Assembly (NCBI RefSeq): GCF_900106805.1
Contig: NZ_FNNP01000007.1
Coordinates: 62,001 to 126,000 of the forward strand
DNA length: 64,000 nt
Source of the DNA: Ruegeria halocynthiae
GTDB taxonomy: Bacteria > Pseudomonadota > Alphaproteobacteria > Rhodobacterales > Rhodobacteraceae
Direction: 5' to 3'
Shown here: positions 17,677-26,882 of the stretch, piece after piece
Layout: each line of letters starts with the position of its first letter
Numbering within the stretch: position 1 is the first letter of the stretch
The notes under the pieces: model-generated
What the model was told of the DNA's origin: nothing
The model's input: the letters and a program-made list of their open reading frames with translations, nothing else
Database searches by the model: none
Translations under genes and position numbers: made by a program

Positions 17677-18408
17677 TTACTTCAGCGCCCGCGCCAGAAA
17701 CGCTTGCGTGGTCTGATGTTTCGGGTTGCCAAACACAGTCTCGGGCGGGCCTCCTTCGAGGATCCGCCCGCTGTCGAGGAAACAAATCTTGTCGGCTGCC
17801 TCGCGGGCAAAGCCCATCTCATGCGTGGCCATCACCATCGTCATGCCCTGTTTCTTAAGCATCAGCAGAACATCCAGCACCTCGCCCACCAATTGGGGAT
17901 CAAGGGCCGAGGTGATTTCATCAAACAACATGACCTCGGGCTGCATCGCCAGCGCACGAACGATGGCGACGCGTTGCTGCTGCCCACCCGACAGCTGGTC
18001 AGGATAGTTGTGCATCCGGTCGGCCAACCCGAACCGCGCGAACAGCGCCTCGACCTCAGGCTGCAATTCGGCGCGGGTCAGCCCGCGCACCCGACGGGGG
18101 GCGAGCATGACATTCTCAAGCGCGTTCATATGCGGAAACAGGTTGAAGCTTTGGAACACGATCCCGATCCGGGCGCGCACCGATTGCGGGTTCAGACCGG
18201 GGATCGAAATATCCTCGCCATCCAGAAAGATCGCGCCGTCTTCGATGGGTTCCAGCAGGTTGATACAGCGCAACAGGGTGGATTTGCCAGACCCTGACGC
18301 GCCGATCAGGCAGACCATCTGGCCTTCATCCACAGTCAGATCAATCCCGTCACAGACCGTACGGTCGCCAAAGCGTTTGATGACGCCCTGAAGTTCCAGT
18401 TTGGGCAT
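17677..18408 (-). CDS. Polar amino acid ABC transporter, ATP-binding protein
   Basis: A 243-residue GlnQ/HisP-type ATPase. Walker A is GASGSGKST near residue 36, the signature LSGGQQQR near 140 and Walker B VMLFDEITSALD near 160; the H-loop is MATHEM. It energises uptake through the permease encoded just upstream, whose stop overlaps this ATG (TGATG). Substrate cannot be inferred beyond a polar amino acid or similar small polar solute. The adjacent transaminase might use the imported compound. Confidence 0.93.
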   Translation of the reverse strand: MPKLELQGVIKRFGDRTVCDGIDLTVDEGQMVCLIGASGSGKSTLLRCINLLEPIEDGAIFLDGEDISIPGLNPQSVRARIGIVFQSFNLFPHMNALENVMLAPRRVRGLTRAELQPEVEALFARFGLADRMHNYPDQLSGGQQQRVAIVRALAMQPEVMLFDEITSALDPQLVGEVLDVLLMLKKQGMTMVMATHEMGFAREAADKICFLDSGRILEGGPPETVFGNPKHQTTQAFLARALK

Positions 18409-19241
18409 CAGCGCCTCTCTCGCATTTGGCGGGCCATCAGGTGATCGGCGTAGCGGGTGGCGGGGATGGTGACGATCAGAAAGATGATCGCGGCCCCCAC
18501 ATAAGGAGTGAAATTTGCCAGCAGCGATTTGAACACGCCCGCCTGACGGAAGATTTCGACCGGGCCGATGAAGCTGAGCAACGACACGTCCTTTTGCAGC
18601 GCAATCAGCATGTTCATCTGTGACGGCACCACATTGCGAATGGCCTGCGGCAACACCACGTCGCGCATCACCTGCTGCTCCGACAAGCCCAAAGACAGGG
18701 CGGCCGCACGCTGGCTGTGATGGACGCTATCGATACCAGACCGGAAGATCTCGGCCACATAGGCCGAATAGGTCAGGATCAGAGCCAGCGAGCCCCAGAT
18801 ATAAGGGGAATTCCACGGGCGCGGCAGGCCTAGCCCCGGTATGCCGAACCCGATCAGATAGACGGTCAGGATGACTGGCACGCCGCGGAAAATGTCGGTG
18901 AACGCCGCGCCGAAGATGCGCAACGGAAACAGGGCGGGCGATTTGGCATCCCGCGCCAAAGCAATCAGCAGGCCAAGGACTGCGATGGCAGGCGCGGACC
19001 ACAGGAAGATCATCACGTTGATCCGAAACGCCTCAAGCAGTTTTGGGAAGGTTTTGACCAGCGTGTCGCCGTTGAAAAAGCTTTGCTGAACCTTCGACCA
19101 TCCCGGCGCCAGCGGCACCAGAAAGTAGAGCGCGGCCACAACGGTGACAGAACTGACCGAAGCGATCACCAACGACCTGCGCCGTTGGTGCGCCTCATAG
19201 CGTTCGCGGCGGGTCATCCCCGCCGCCTTGGACCTGCCCAT
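18408..19241 (-). CDS. Polar amino acid ABC transporter, permease
   Basis: A 277-residue inner-membrane protein of the HisM/GltK family. An N-terminal basic cytoplasmic segment precedes a first transmembrane helix (about 28-48). A block of about five further helices carries the EAA loop GLSEQQVMRDVVLPQAIRNV that docks the ATPase. Only one permease gene is present, so a homodimer is likely. It sits between the solute-binding protein and the ATPase with 1-nt gaps or overlaps. Confidence 0.9.
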   Translation of the reverse strand: MGRSKAAGMTRRERYEAHQRRRSLVIASVSSVTVVAALYFLVPLAPGWSKVQQSFFNGDTLVKTFPKLLEAFRINVMIFLWSAPAIAVLGLLIALARDAKSPALFPLRIFGAAFTDIFRGVPVILTVYLIGFGIPGLGLPRPWNSPYIWGSLALILTYSAYVAEIFRSGIDSVHHSQRAAALSLGLSEQQVMRDVVLPQAIRNVVPSQMNMLIALQKDVSLLSFIGPVEIFRQAGVFKSLLANFTPYVGAAIIFLIVTIPATRYADHLMARQMRERR

Positions 19242-19242
19242 G

Positions 19243-20058
19243 TTACTGGATCAGAGGAACACCAGTGGTGTCCTGCAACCATTTGGCTTCGATCTCGGCC
19301 AGCTTGCCGTTCTCTGCCAGCGCTGCCAGAGCCTCATCAACGCAGGTTTTCAGCGGGTTGCCCTCTTCCATCAACATTCCAAAATGATCGGGATTGTCAT
19401 TTTCATCTGCGGGGAACTGGCCGATGACTTTCGAGCCTTCGATCATCACCGCGCTCAGGAACAGGGCGGTGGGCAGGTCGAACAGGGCTGCGTCGATCTG
19501 GTTGGCCGACATGGCTGCGTTGACATCGGCATTGTCGCCGTAAATCAGCGGGTCATTGTCCGGCTCGATGGTGCTGGCCAGCTTGGGTACAGCTGTGGTC
19601 GATCCCATGACGCCCCATACCAGACCTTTCAACGCCTCGACGGTCGGAGCGGTGTCCGCCGCATTTGCGCTGACCAGAACTGCCATTGGTGCTGTGTAAT
19701 ATGGGGTCGAGAAATCAATCACCTGATCCCTTTCGGGTGTGATCGAGTATTGCTGAATGTTGACGTCGAAATTCTTGGCGCCGGGCTGGATCGCCTCATC
19801 GAACGAAGACCGGACCCAGACGACATCATCTGCCGAGAACCCCATTTCCTGAGCTACGGCATAAGCCACGGCCGCCTCAAACCCTTCGCCGCTTTCGGGT
19901 GCGTCATCGATCACCCAAGGGTAATAGGCCGGGTTGCCCGTTGCGATGGTAAATTTGCCATCCGTCAGGGTTTTTCCGGTGGCGCACTGCTCTTGCGCGA
20001 AAGCCGCAGTAGAGAGAGCCAGAAACGAAGTTGCCGCAATCGAGAATGCCCTGAGCAT
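19243..20058 (-). CDS. Periplasmic solute-binding protein of amino acid ABC transporter
   Basis: A 271-residue family 3 solute-binding protein with a cleavable signal peptide (MLRAFSIAATSFLALSTAAFA). The core includes GFEAAVAYAVAQEMG, RDQVIDFSTPYY and a conserved cysteine pair (EQCATGK, LKTCVDE). I prefer the ATG at 20058, ten bases after GGAGG; a TTG at 20067 is only one base from that site. It is the first gene of the transporter operon, just downstream of the transaminase terminator. Confidence 0.9.
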   Translation of the reverse strand: MLRAFSIAATSFLALSTAAFAQEQCATGKTLTDGKFTIATGNPAYYPWVIDDAPESGEGFEAAVAYAVAQEMGFSADDVVWVRSSFDEAIQPGAKNFDVNIQQYSITPERDQVIDFSTPYYTAPMAVLVSANAADTAPTVEALKGLVWGVMGSTTAVPKLASTIEPDNDPLIYGDNADVNAAMSANQIDAALFDLPTALFLSAVMIEGSKVIGQFPADENDNPDHFGMLMEEGNPLKTCVDEALAALAENGKLAEIEAKWLQDTTGVPLIQ

Positions 20059-20151
20059 CTGATACAAACCTCCAGTTGGATTGAGTTGCGGCTACGGTAG
20101 TTCTGCCCATCGGCACTGTCCAGCGGATGATGGCCGGTATTGGGTTGTGAA

Positions 20152-20185
20152 CGAAAAAGAAACCCGCCAGAATCTGGCGGGTTTC
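20152..20185 (-). terminator. Rho-independent terminator of the transaminase gene
   Basis: A 13-bp perfect stem GAAACCCGCCAGA / TCTGGCGGGTTTC (20159-20185) followed on the minus strand by TTTTTCG. It lies about 30 nt beyond the transaminase stop and separates that gene from the downstream ABC transporter, which therefore probably has its own promoter. Confidence 0.85.
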
Positions 20186-20216
20186 GTTGGTTTCAGTGGT
20201 CGCCTGCGTCGCGGTT

Positions 20217-21608
20217 TCAGCCGAAGACGCGTCCCAGTGCGCCATCCACGGCGTCGGTGATCTGGTCGATGTCATCCGCAGTCGCGATCAGCGCCGGCGA
20301 GAAGCACAGCGTGTTGTTGCGACTTGGGATCGAGCGGTTGGTGACGCCGATAATGACGCCTTGCGCCATGCAGTCTGCGACAACAGCCTGCGCCAGCTTT
20401 TCATCAACCGGTTCTTTGGAACCGCGATCAGCAACGAGTTCGGCACCCAGGAACAGGCCTTTGCCGCGTACGTCGCCGATGACTTTGTGCTTTTCCATCA
20501 ACGCCTGCAGGTTGCCCATCATGCGGTCACCCATATCGGTGCAGTTCTGCAGCAGGTTTTCATCTTCGATGATCCGCATGTTCTCGATTGCCGCTGCGGG
20601 ACCAGCGGTGCAGCCGCCAAAGGTCGAGATATCGCGGAAATAACCCATCGGGTCCGAAGCATCCTCTTTGAACATGTCAAAGACTTCCTCGGTGGTCACC
20701 ATGCAGGCAATCGCCGCATAGCCCGAGGCGACACCTTTGGCCATGGTCACAAAGTCGGGTTTGATGCCGTATTGCTGGTAACCGAACCAGGTGCCGGTCC
20801 GGCCAACGCCGCAGACAACCTCGTCGATATGCAGAAGCACGTCGTATTTCTTGCAAATCTCCTGCACGCGCTGCCAGTAGCCTTCGGGCGCTTCGATCAC
20901 ACCGCCACCTGCGGTTACCGGCTCAAGGCACAGCGCGCCTACGGTGTCGGGGCCTTCGCGCAGGATGACCTCTTCGATCTGATCCGCTGCCCATTCACCA
21001 AAGTTCTCAACGGGCGCGCCGTCCAGCTCGTGCTTGCGGTATTCCATGCAATGCGGCACGCGTACGAAATCGGGCGCAAAGGGGCCGTACTGCGCTGTGC
21101 GCTCGTCCTGACCGCCCGCAGACATAGTTGCCAGTGTTGAGCCGTGGTAGTCGCGGTCGCGATACAGGATCTTGGTCTTCTTGCCGCCGTACTTCTTGTG
21201 CGCGATCTGGCGGATCATTTTGAACGCCTTCTCGTTCGCCTCGGAACCTGAGTTGGTGTAATACACACGGCTCATACCCGGCATCTTGTCGATCAGCATT
21301 TCCGCAAAATTCGAACCGGGGATCGAGCCTGCTGTGTTAGCGAAGTAACACAACTTCATCAGCTGGTCATATACCGCCTTACAGATGGATTCGCGGCCAT
21401 AGCCTACGTTCACTGTCCAGACCCCACCGGAAACGGCATCCAGGTGCTCTTTGCCCTTCTGGTCCCAGACGCGCATACCTTTGCCTTCGACAATGATACG
21501 GGGATCATTGGTTTCAAACGGCTTGTGCTGGATCAGGTGATGCCAGATGTGGGCGCGGTCGGCTTCGACGACGCGGGAAAGATCGTTTTCGTTGAACGTG
21601 CCGTCCAT
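20217..21608 (-). CDS. tpa: Class III aminotransferase, probable taurine--pyruvate aminotransferase
   Basis: A 463-residue PLP enzyme of fold type I. The PLP region includes TNSGSEANEKAFK, HIDEVVCGVGRTG and the lysine in TMAKGVASGY. The start MDGTFNENDLSRVVEADRAH, together with GGVWTVNVGYGRE, resembles taurine:pyruvate aminotransferases of roseobacters, which convert taurine to sulfoacetaldehyde. The ATG at 21608 has AAGGA upstream. Xsc, Pta and TauR are not in the window, so the substrate could be another omega-amino acid. The amino acid ABC transporter downstream is separated by a terminator. Confidence 0.65.
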   Translation of the reverse strand: MDGTFNENDLSRVVEADRAHIWHHLIQHKPFETNDPRIIVEGKGMRVWDQKGKEHLDAVSGGVWTVNVGYGRESICKAVYDQLMKLCYFANTAGSIPGSNFAEMLIDKMPGMSRVYYTNSGSEANEKAFKMIRQIAHKKYGGKKTKILYRDRDYHGSTLATMSAGGQDERTAQYGPFAPDFVRVPHCMEYRKHELDGAPVENFGEWAADQIEEVILREGPDTVGALCLEPVTAGGGVIEAPEGYWQRVQEICKKYDVLLHIDEVVCGVGRTGTWFGYQQYGIKPDFVTMAKGVASGYAAIACMVTTEEVFDMFKEDASDPMGYFRDISTFGGCTAGPAAAIENMRIIEDENLLQNCTDMGDRMMGNLQALMEKHKVIGDVRGKGLFLGAELVADRGSKEPVDEKLAQAVVADCMAQGVIIGVTNRSIPSRNNTLCFSPALIATADDIDQITDAVDGALGRVFG

Positions 21609-21710
21609 GACATGTCCTTTCAAAGATAGGGCGCGCGGGGAATCAGTAGGTCCCAACGGGCGTAAAGTGACGTGATACTGCAGATCAACGCGAATGAGGC
21701 CGACGAAGTA

Positions 21711-21765
21711 GGGCCAGATTGGCCCATAGGATATCTCCAGTGTACCAGAATCGCGTATTAATACG
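21711..21765. promoter_or_regulatory. Two palindromes in the tpa/acyl-CoA synthetase divergent region
   Basis: GGGCCA-GAT-TGGCCC at 21711-21725 and a perfect 12-bp palindrome CGTATTAATACG at 21754-21765. They lie between divergent start codons at 21608 and 21830. Either could be an operator; no regulator gene sits next to them, so the factor is unknown. Confidence 0.45.
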
Positions 21766-21829
21766 AGTTTGTCTTGGTGTAAACTTTGTGCTCAATACAA
21801 CAATCTGACGAATTTGGGAGGATCGCCGG

Positions 21830-23458
21830 ATGACAGCCACCACAATCTACCAGCAGCATCTGGCTAAAACCCGCGCAAATTTCACGCCCTTGTCGCCACT
21901 CAGTTATCTTGAGAGGACTGCGGCGATTTACCCGGATTATCCATCCGTTGTGTATGGTGCGCGCAGGTTTGTCTGGGCAGAAACCTATGCACGGTGTCAA
22001 CGTCTGGCCAGCGCCTTGGTCGCACGCGGAGTTGGCACAGGCGACACTGTATCGATCATAGCCGCCAATATCCCCGAACTTTACGAGGCACATTTTGGTG
22101 TACCCATGGCAGGTGCGGTGTTGAACGCGATCAACACGCGGCTGGATGCGCCGATCATCGCCTTCATACTGAACCATGCCGAAGCCAAAGTTCTGCTGGT
22201 CGATCCCGAGTTTTCAGGCGTCGTGAAACAGGCGTTAGAGCAGGTGGATCACGACATTCTGGTGATCGATATCGAAGACACCAGCTTTGACGGCGGCGAG
22301 CGGTTGGCTGATCTGACCTATGAAGGCCTGCTTTCCGAGGGTGCATCGGAGTTCGATTGGTCTCTGCCCGCAGACGAATGGGACGCGATCACACTGAATT
22401 ATACCTCAGGCACCACCGGCAATCCCAAGGGCGTAGTCTATCACCACCGGGGTGCGGCGTTGAACGCGACCTCGAATATTCTGACATGGGGAATGCCGCA
22501 ACATTCGATCTATCTGTGGACCCTGCCGATGTTCCATTGCAACGGCTGGTGTTTCCCCTGGACGATGGCGGCCAATGCGGGCACGTCCGTTTGTCTGCGC
22601 TCCGTACGGGATGAGCCAATCTACCGGGCCTTCCGAGAGGAGGGCGTGACCCATTTTTGCGGCGCACCGATCGTACTGAATATGCTGGCCAATGCGCCGG
22701 ATCACCTCAAGGATTTCAGCCAACAGATCAAGGTGATGACTGCTGGTGCACCGCCGCCTGCGAAGGTGATCGAAACCATGGAAGGGATGGGCGTCGAGGT
22801 GACCCATGTCTACGGCCTGACCGAAACCTACGGGCCGTCTGTCGTCTGCGCATGGAAGGGCGAATGGAACGAGAAGGGCCCCGAGGATCGCGCCGCGCTG
22901 AAGGTGCGTCAGGGCGTGAAATACGTGGCCTTGTCCGGGCTGATGGTTGCAGATCCGGAAACGATGGAACCCGTGCCGTCAGACGGTGAGACCATGGGTG
23001 AGATATTCATGCAGGGCAACATCGTCATGAAGGGTTACCTCAAGAACGCCGAGGCCACGGACAAGGCCTTCAAGGGCGGTTGGTTTGCCTCGGGCGATCT
23101 AGGTGTGATGCACCCGGATGGCTATATTGCTCTGAAAGACCGATCCAAGGACATCATCATTTCGGGCGGCGAGAATATCTCGTCTGTTGAGGTTGAGGAT
23201 GCGCTCTATAAACATCCCGCCGTGATGGAGGCGGCGGTGGTTGCTCGCCCGGATGAGAAGTGGGGTGAAACGCCCTGCGCCTTTGTCGAGTTGAAGCCGC
23301 AAGCTCAGGTGAGCGAGGCCGATATCATCACCTTCTGCCGCGATCATATGGCCCATTTCAAAGCGCCCAAGACGGTTGTTTTCGGGGCGCTGCCGAAAAC
23401 CTCAACCGGAAAGATCCAGAAGTTCATCCTGCGTGACCGGGCGCGAGAGTTAAGTTAG
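21830..23458 (+). CDS. Acyl-CoA synthetase (AMP-forming), DmdB-like
   Basis: A 542-residue ANL-superfamily ligase. The P-loop is YTSGTTGNPKG near residue 194, followed by the Y-x-x-TE motif (HVYGLTETYG), the hinge GWFASGDLGV, and a C-terminal lysine in PKTSTGKIQK. Size and motifs resemble the roseobacter family containing 3-methylmercaptopropionate-CoA ligase DmdB (DMSP demethylation), but relatives act on short and medium fatty acids. No dmdA, dmdC or dmdD is nearby, so the substrate is open. The start follows GGGAGG at 21816-21821. Confidence 0.85.
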   Translation: MTATTIYQQHLAKTRANFTPLSPLSYLERTAAIYPDYPSVVYGARRFVWAETYARCQRLASALVARGVGTGDTVSIIAANIPELYEAHFGVPMAGAVLNAINTRLDAPIIAFILNHAEAKVLLVDPEFSGVVKQALEQVDHDILVIDIEDTSFDGGERLADLTYEGLLSEGASEFDWSLPADEWDAITLNYTSGTTGNPKGVVYHHRGAALNATSNILTWGMPQHSIYLWTLPMFHCNGWCFPWTMAANAGTSVCLRSVRDEPIYRAFREEGVTHFCGAPIVLNMLANAPDHLKDFSQQIKVMTAGAPPPAKVIETMEGMGVEVTHVYGLTETYGPSVVCAWKGEWNEKGPEDRAALKVRQGVKYVALSGLMVADPETMEPVPSDGETMGEIFMQGNIVMKGYLKNAEATDKAFKGGWFASGDLGVMHPDGYIALKDRSKDIIISGGENISSVEVEDALYKHPAVMEAAVVARPDEKWGETPCAFVELKPQAQVSEADIITFCRDHMAHFKAPKTVVFGALPKTSTGKIQKFILRDRARELS

Positions 23459-23787
23459 TCGAAGATCGACAGATCAAGATCCAGCATCTCGCCCATCCAG
23501 ATGGCGCGATCGCGGTGGTCTGTAAGATGATCGCCGGTCTCGGGGTGGGTGAAGATGGTCAGGCCCTGCCGGTTCAGAATCAGCCAGGGAAAGACCTGTT
23601 CAAAGGCCTCGGCGGGAAAACCTAACTGGCAACTCCAGCGCGGGTGGGGACCAACATTGCGCGCGTGCACCCGGCCCATCCGGACGGCGGGAAACAGACG
23701 CGCAGCTTCCTCGCAGATCTGTTGGGCCGTGTCCTGTGTGTCGGCGTTGAAATAGACATGGGCGTGATAGCCGGTGATCTGGGGCAT
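23455..23787 (-). CDS. DOPA 4,5-dioxygenase family protein
   Basis: A 110-residue protein of the small DOPA 4,5-dioxygenase family. It begins MPQITGYHAHVYFNAD; His-rich motifs HAHVYF, VGPHPRWSCQ and ILNRQGLTIFTHPETGD match the family. In fungi and plants such enzymes cleave DOPA in betalain synthesis; bacterial members are mostly uncharacterised. The ATG at 23787 gives the family N-terminus; an upstream start would add about 20 unrelated residues. It ends convergently within the last 4 nt of the acyl-CoA synthetase. Confidence 0.85.
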   Translation of the reverse strand: MPQITGYHAHVYFNADTQDTAQQICEEAARLFPAVRMGRVHARNVGPHPRWSCQLGFPAEAFEQVFPWLILNRQGLTIFTHPETGDHLTDHRDRAIWMGEMLDLDLSIFD

Positions 23788-23874
23788 GGGGGCTCCGTAT
23801 GTTGATACGGGGAAACTTAGGTTCTCGCAGAGCGTTTGGGCACCCACACAGCCACACAGATTCTGTGCGTCGCT

Positions 23875-24513
23875 TCAGAGCGGGGCGTGCAGGTCGGGAT
23901 GAGCCGCGGCAAAGGCGGAATGCTCGGCGCAAATGGCCTCGACCGCCGCCAGGCGTGGCATGTCTGACAGATCAACATTCCAGCGATGCGCGTTGTAAAG
24001 CTGCGGGATCAGGCAGATATCGGCCAGTCCGGGGGTGTCACCGGTACAGAACGGGCTTTGGTCGAATCCGCCCAGCAGCGATTCAAATGCCAGCAACCCG
24101 GGTCGGATGAAGTGACGCATCCAGTCGCCGGGCATGTCACCTGCGCCATTGCTGAGCGCAGTGGCATGTTTGGCAACCGACAAATTGCAGACCGGATGGA
24201 TGTCCACAGCGATACTGTGCGCCAAGGCCCGTGCGGCCGCCCGCTTGGCCGGGTCGGTTGGCAGCAGGCCCAGTTCGCGGGTCTCGTCCAGATAGTCGAT
24301 GATCGCCAGCGATTGGGTCAGTCGAATCCCATCAATATCCAGTACCGGGACCAGACCCTGCGGATTGCGCGCCAGATGATCCGGTGCGCGATGCCCCCCG
24401 TTCACCAGATCAACCACAACGGGGTGATAGGTAAGCCCGGCCAGATTCAGTGCAATCCGCACCCGGTAGCTGGCAGAGGATCGCCAGTAGTCAAACAGTA
24501 CCACGTCGGTCAT
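23875..24513 (-). CDS. maiA: Maleylacetoacetate/maleylpyruvate isomerase (GST zeta)
   Basis: A 212-residue glutathione S-transferase of the zeta class. It carries the signature YWRSSASYRVRIALN near residue 9 and QSLAIIDYLDE near 67, followed by an all-alpha C-terminal domain. It isomerises the ring-cleavage product of homogentisate (or gentisate) to the fumaryl form that fumarylacetoacetase hydrolyses. It is the last gene of a minus-strand set with a VOC protein, a DUF2783 protein and an FAD monooxygenase. Confidence 0.9.
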   Translation of the reverse strand: MTDVVLFDYWRSSASYRVRIALNLAGLTYHPVVVDLVNGGHRAPDHLARNPQGLVPVLDIDGIRLTQSLAIIDYLDETRELGLLPTDPAKRAAARALAHSIAVDIHPVCNLSVAKHATALSNGAGDMPGDWMRHFIRPGLLAFESLLGGFDQSPFCTGDTPGLADICLIPQLYNAHRWNVDLSDMPRLAAVEAICAEHSAFAAAHPDLHAPL

Positions 24514-24520
24514 TCAGAAA

Positions 24521-25063
24521 TTAGCCCTTGCTTAGTTCCTTGGCGTGCAGCCAGTCCGCATGTTGGGGTGCCCGTTTGGTCCGCGACCATTCCTCAAGCA
24601 TATCCCATTTCACCGAATCCAGCCGGGCCAGCATGGCCTCTTCTTCGGGATCGGGGCAAGCCAGTTCCACCCGGTGGCCATTGGGGTCGAAGAAATAGAT
24701 CGAGTGAAAGATCGAATGATCGGTGACGCCCAGTACCTCGACGCCGTTTGCCTCAAGATGGTTCTTGAACGCGATCAGTTCATCGCGGTCCTTCACCTTG
24801 AAAGCAATGTGCTGTACCCATTTTGGTGTATTCGGGTCGCGCCCCATCTCGGGCTTGGTCGGTAATTCGAAAAACGCCAGTACATTGCCGTTCCCGGCGT
24901 CCAGAAATAGGTGCATATATGGATCAGGTTCATGGGTCGAAGGCACATGGTCTTCGGCAATCGCCAGAACGAAATCCATGTTCAGCATCTTGCCGTACCA
25001 TTCGACCGTTTCCTTCGCGTCCTTGCAGCGATAGGCGACGTGGTGAATCTGTTCGATTTTCAT
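24521..25063 (-). CDS. VOC-family protein, extradiol-dioxygenase/glyoxalase fold
   Basis: A 180-residue vicinal-oxygen-chelate protein. Likely metal ligands are visible as His in IHHVAYRC (residues 7-8), His in VQHIAFKV near 90 and Glu in HRVELACP near 137. It could be a ring-cleaving dioxygenase or a lyase/isomerase of an aromatic pathway. It sits between the isomerase (7 nt away) and a DUF2783 gene (5 nt away), so it is almost certainly cotranscribed with them. The substrate is unknown. Confidence 0.85.
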   Translation of the reverse strand: MKIEQIHHVAYRCKDAKETVEWYGKMLNMDFVLAIAEDHVPSTHEPDPYMHLFLDAGNGNVLAFFELPTKPEMGRDPNTPKWVQHIAFKVKDRDELIAFKNHLEANGVEVLGVTDHSIFHSIYFFDPNGHRVELACPDPEEEAMLARLDSVKWDMLEEWSRTKRAPQHADWLHAKELSKG

Positions 25064-25068
25064 GACGC

Positions 25069-25266
25069 TTACTCCTGTTTCAGGGCTGCGGCGACCAGGG
25101 CCTGTTTCAGCACCGCGCTGTCCCCGATGTGGTTTGCCAGAACCAGCACGAGGCGGGCGTTGAACGCATCGCTTTCAGCTTTCTCCAGCCCGTCATGGGC
25201 CGCCACCAGATTAGCATAGAAGTTGTCCGCATGGGTCAGGTTGGATGAGAGGATCAGATCGGACAT
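25069..25266 (-). CDS. DUF2783 domain protein
   Basis: A 65-residue protein beginning MSDLILSSNLTHADNFYANLVAAHDGL, the typical DUF2783 sequence. Such small proteins are usually found directly beside group A flavin monooxygenases in alphaproteobacterial aromatic operons, as here (5 nt after the monooxygenase stop). A helper role for the monooxygenase is inferred only from this linkage. Confidence 0.85.
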   Translation of the reverse strand: MSDLILSSNLTHADNFYANLVAAHDGLEKAESDAFNARLVLVLANHIGDSAVLKQALVAAALKQE

Positions 25267-25271
25267 GTCGC

Positions 25272-26882
25272 TTACTCCTTGCCTGTGGCGCGGCGAACCG
25301 CGTGCCGGAATGTGTTTTCTTCGTAGGTGTCGCGGCGGGCGGCGACGTGCTGATCGGGCCGGATCAGATAGACCGCGCTCGCAGCATCGCCCAGATAGCG
25401 GCGTTTCAGCGTTAGTGTCGGATCGTCCTTGACCGAAAGCGCCAGGCGTTTGACCGTGATGCCATCGACCTCAATCTCATCCGGTGCATCTGCGTCGATG
25501 GTCAGCATCGTGAACTGCCCAGCAAGTTTTGGCAGCAGGAACCCGTCACCCAAGGGCGCATCCGGGCAGGACGCTCCCGGGCGTGTCTGCGCTGGTCCGC
25601 TTAACGCATCCGCCGAATTCAGAGCAGAGCCGTCATAGACGCAAGGCACGCTCAGGCGGCCGGAATTCACCATTGGGCGGGCAAAGTCGTAATGCTCGCT
25701 CAGGTCCAGCACCGCGTCGCGCAAGATGCGGGACATCCGGGATTTCGGAGTGATGAAATCGGTCGAGCGGGTCGAGTTCAGGATGTTCTCGTCCGCGCCG
25801 TGAATGCGTTCCTGATCATAGCTGTCCAGCAGCGATTCGGGCGCTTTGCCGTCGATCACCAGTTTCAGCTTCCAGCACAGGTTGTCAGTATCTTGTACAC
25901 CCGAATTGGCCCCGCGGGCGCCGAAGGGGCTGACCTGATGCGCGCTGTCGCCCGCAAAGATCACGCGGCCATGGCGGAACTGATCCATCCGGCGGCATTG
26001 GAAGGTGTAAATACTGACCCATTCCAGTTCAAACTTCACATCCTCGCCCAGCATGGCCTTAAGGCGCGGGATGACGTTTTCGGGGCGTTTCTCACGTTCT
26101 TTGTCGATATCCCAACCCAGCTGTAGGTCGATCCGCCAGACTCCATCTGGTTGTTTGTGCAGCAGCGCTGACTGACCCTTGTTGAAGGGGGGATCAAACC
26201 AGAACCAGCGCTCCGAGGGGAAATCGGCCTCCATGATCACATCGGCGATCAGGAAATTGTCCTCGAACACGCGGCCCACAAAATCCTTGCCCAGCATCGC
26301 CCGCATCGGAGAGCCCGCGCCGTCGCAGGCGATGACCCAATCGGCTTCGACCGTATAAGACCCCTCAGGCGTTTCCACCTCAAGCTTGACGTGATCGGGA
26401 TGGGTGCCCACGGCCTCGACCTTGTTGCGGCCCCGGATTTCGATCGGCGCGCCCTGTTCCTGCAACTCGCGCACGCGGTCGACCAGAAACTGTTCGAAAT
26501 AGTATTGTTGCAGGTTGATGAAGGCGGGGTGCTGATCACCGCTGTCAGGTTGCAGGTCGAATTCGTAAACCTGACGCTTGTCGAAGAACACTTTGCCCTT
26601 GTTCCACAAAACACCCTTGTCCACCATCGGCTGCCCACAGCCCAGACGGTCGAGGATTTCCAGCGGGCGTTTGGCAAAACAGATGGCGCGGCTGCCAAAG
26701 CTTACCTTGTCATTGTCGTCCAGAACCAGAACCTCGATCCCTTGCTGGGCCAGATCGATAGCGGCAGCCAGACCTACGGGTCCAGCCCCGACAACGATGA
26801 CTTTGTGGCGCACGGGTTCTGGCGCGGATTGGTCCGGGCTGGCCTTGTAGGCGTAAAGTGGAACTTCGAAAATCTTGTTCAC
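25272..26882 (-). CDS. FAD-dependent aromatic monooxygenase (group A, MhpA/PheA type)
   Basis: A 536-residue flavoprotein hydroxylase. The Rossmann motif VVGAGPVGLAAAIDLA lies near residue 26, the DG motif ACDGAGSPMR near 185 and the GD motif FAGDSAHQVSPFGARG near 310. A C-terminal thioredoxin-like domain follows. It probably uses NAD(P)H and oxygen to hydroxylate a phenolic substrate for the adjacent ring-cleavage pathway. I take the GTG at 26882, preceded by GGGAGAGAG; an ATG ten codons earlier would put that site inside the gene. The exact substrate is unknown. Confidence 0.87.
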   Translation of the reverse strand: MNKIFEVPLYAYKASPDQSAPEPVRHKVIVVGAGPVGLAAAIDLAQQGIEVLVLDDNDKVSFGSRAICFAKRPLEILDRLGCGQPMVDKGVLWNKGKVFFDKRQVYEFDLQPDSGDQHPAFINLQQYYFEQFLVDRVRELQEQGAPIEIRGRNKVEAVGTHPDHVKLEVETPEGSYTVEADWVIACDGAGSPMRAMLGKDFVGRVFEDNFLIADVIMEADFPSERWFWFDPPFNKGQSALLHKQPDGVWRIDLQLGWDIDKEREKRPENVIPRLKAMLGEDVKFELEWVSIYTFQCRRMDQFRHGRVIFAGDSAHQVSPFGARGANSGVQDTDNLCWKLKLVIDGKAPESLLDSYDQERIHGADENILNSTRSTDFITPKSRMSRILRDAVLDLSEHYDFARPMVNSGRLSVPCVYDGSALNSADALSGPAQTRPGASCPDAPLGDGFLLPKLAGQFTMLTIDADAPDEIEVDGITVKRLALSVKDDPTLTLKRRYLGDAASAVYLIRPDQHVAARRDTYEENTFRHAVRRATGKE

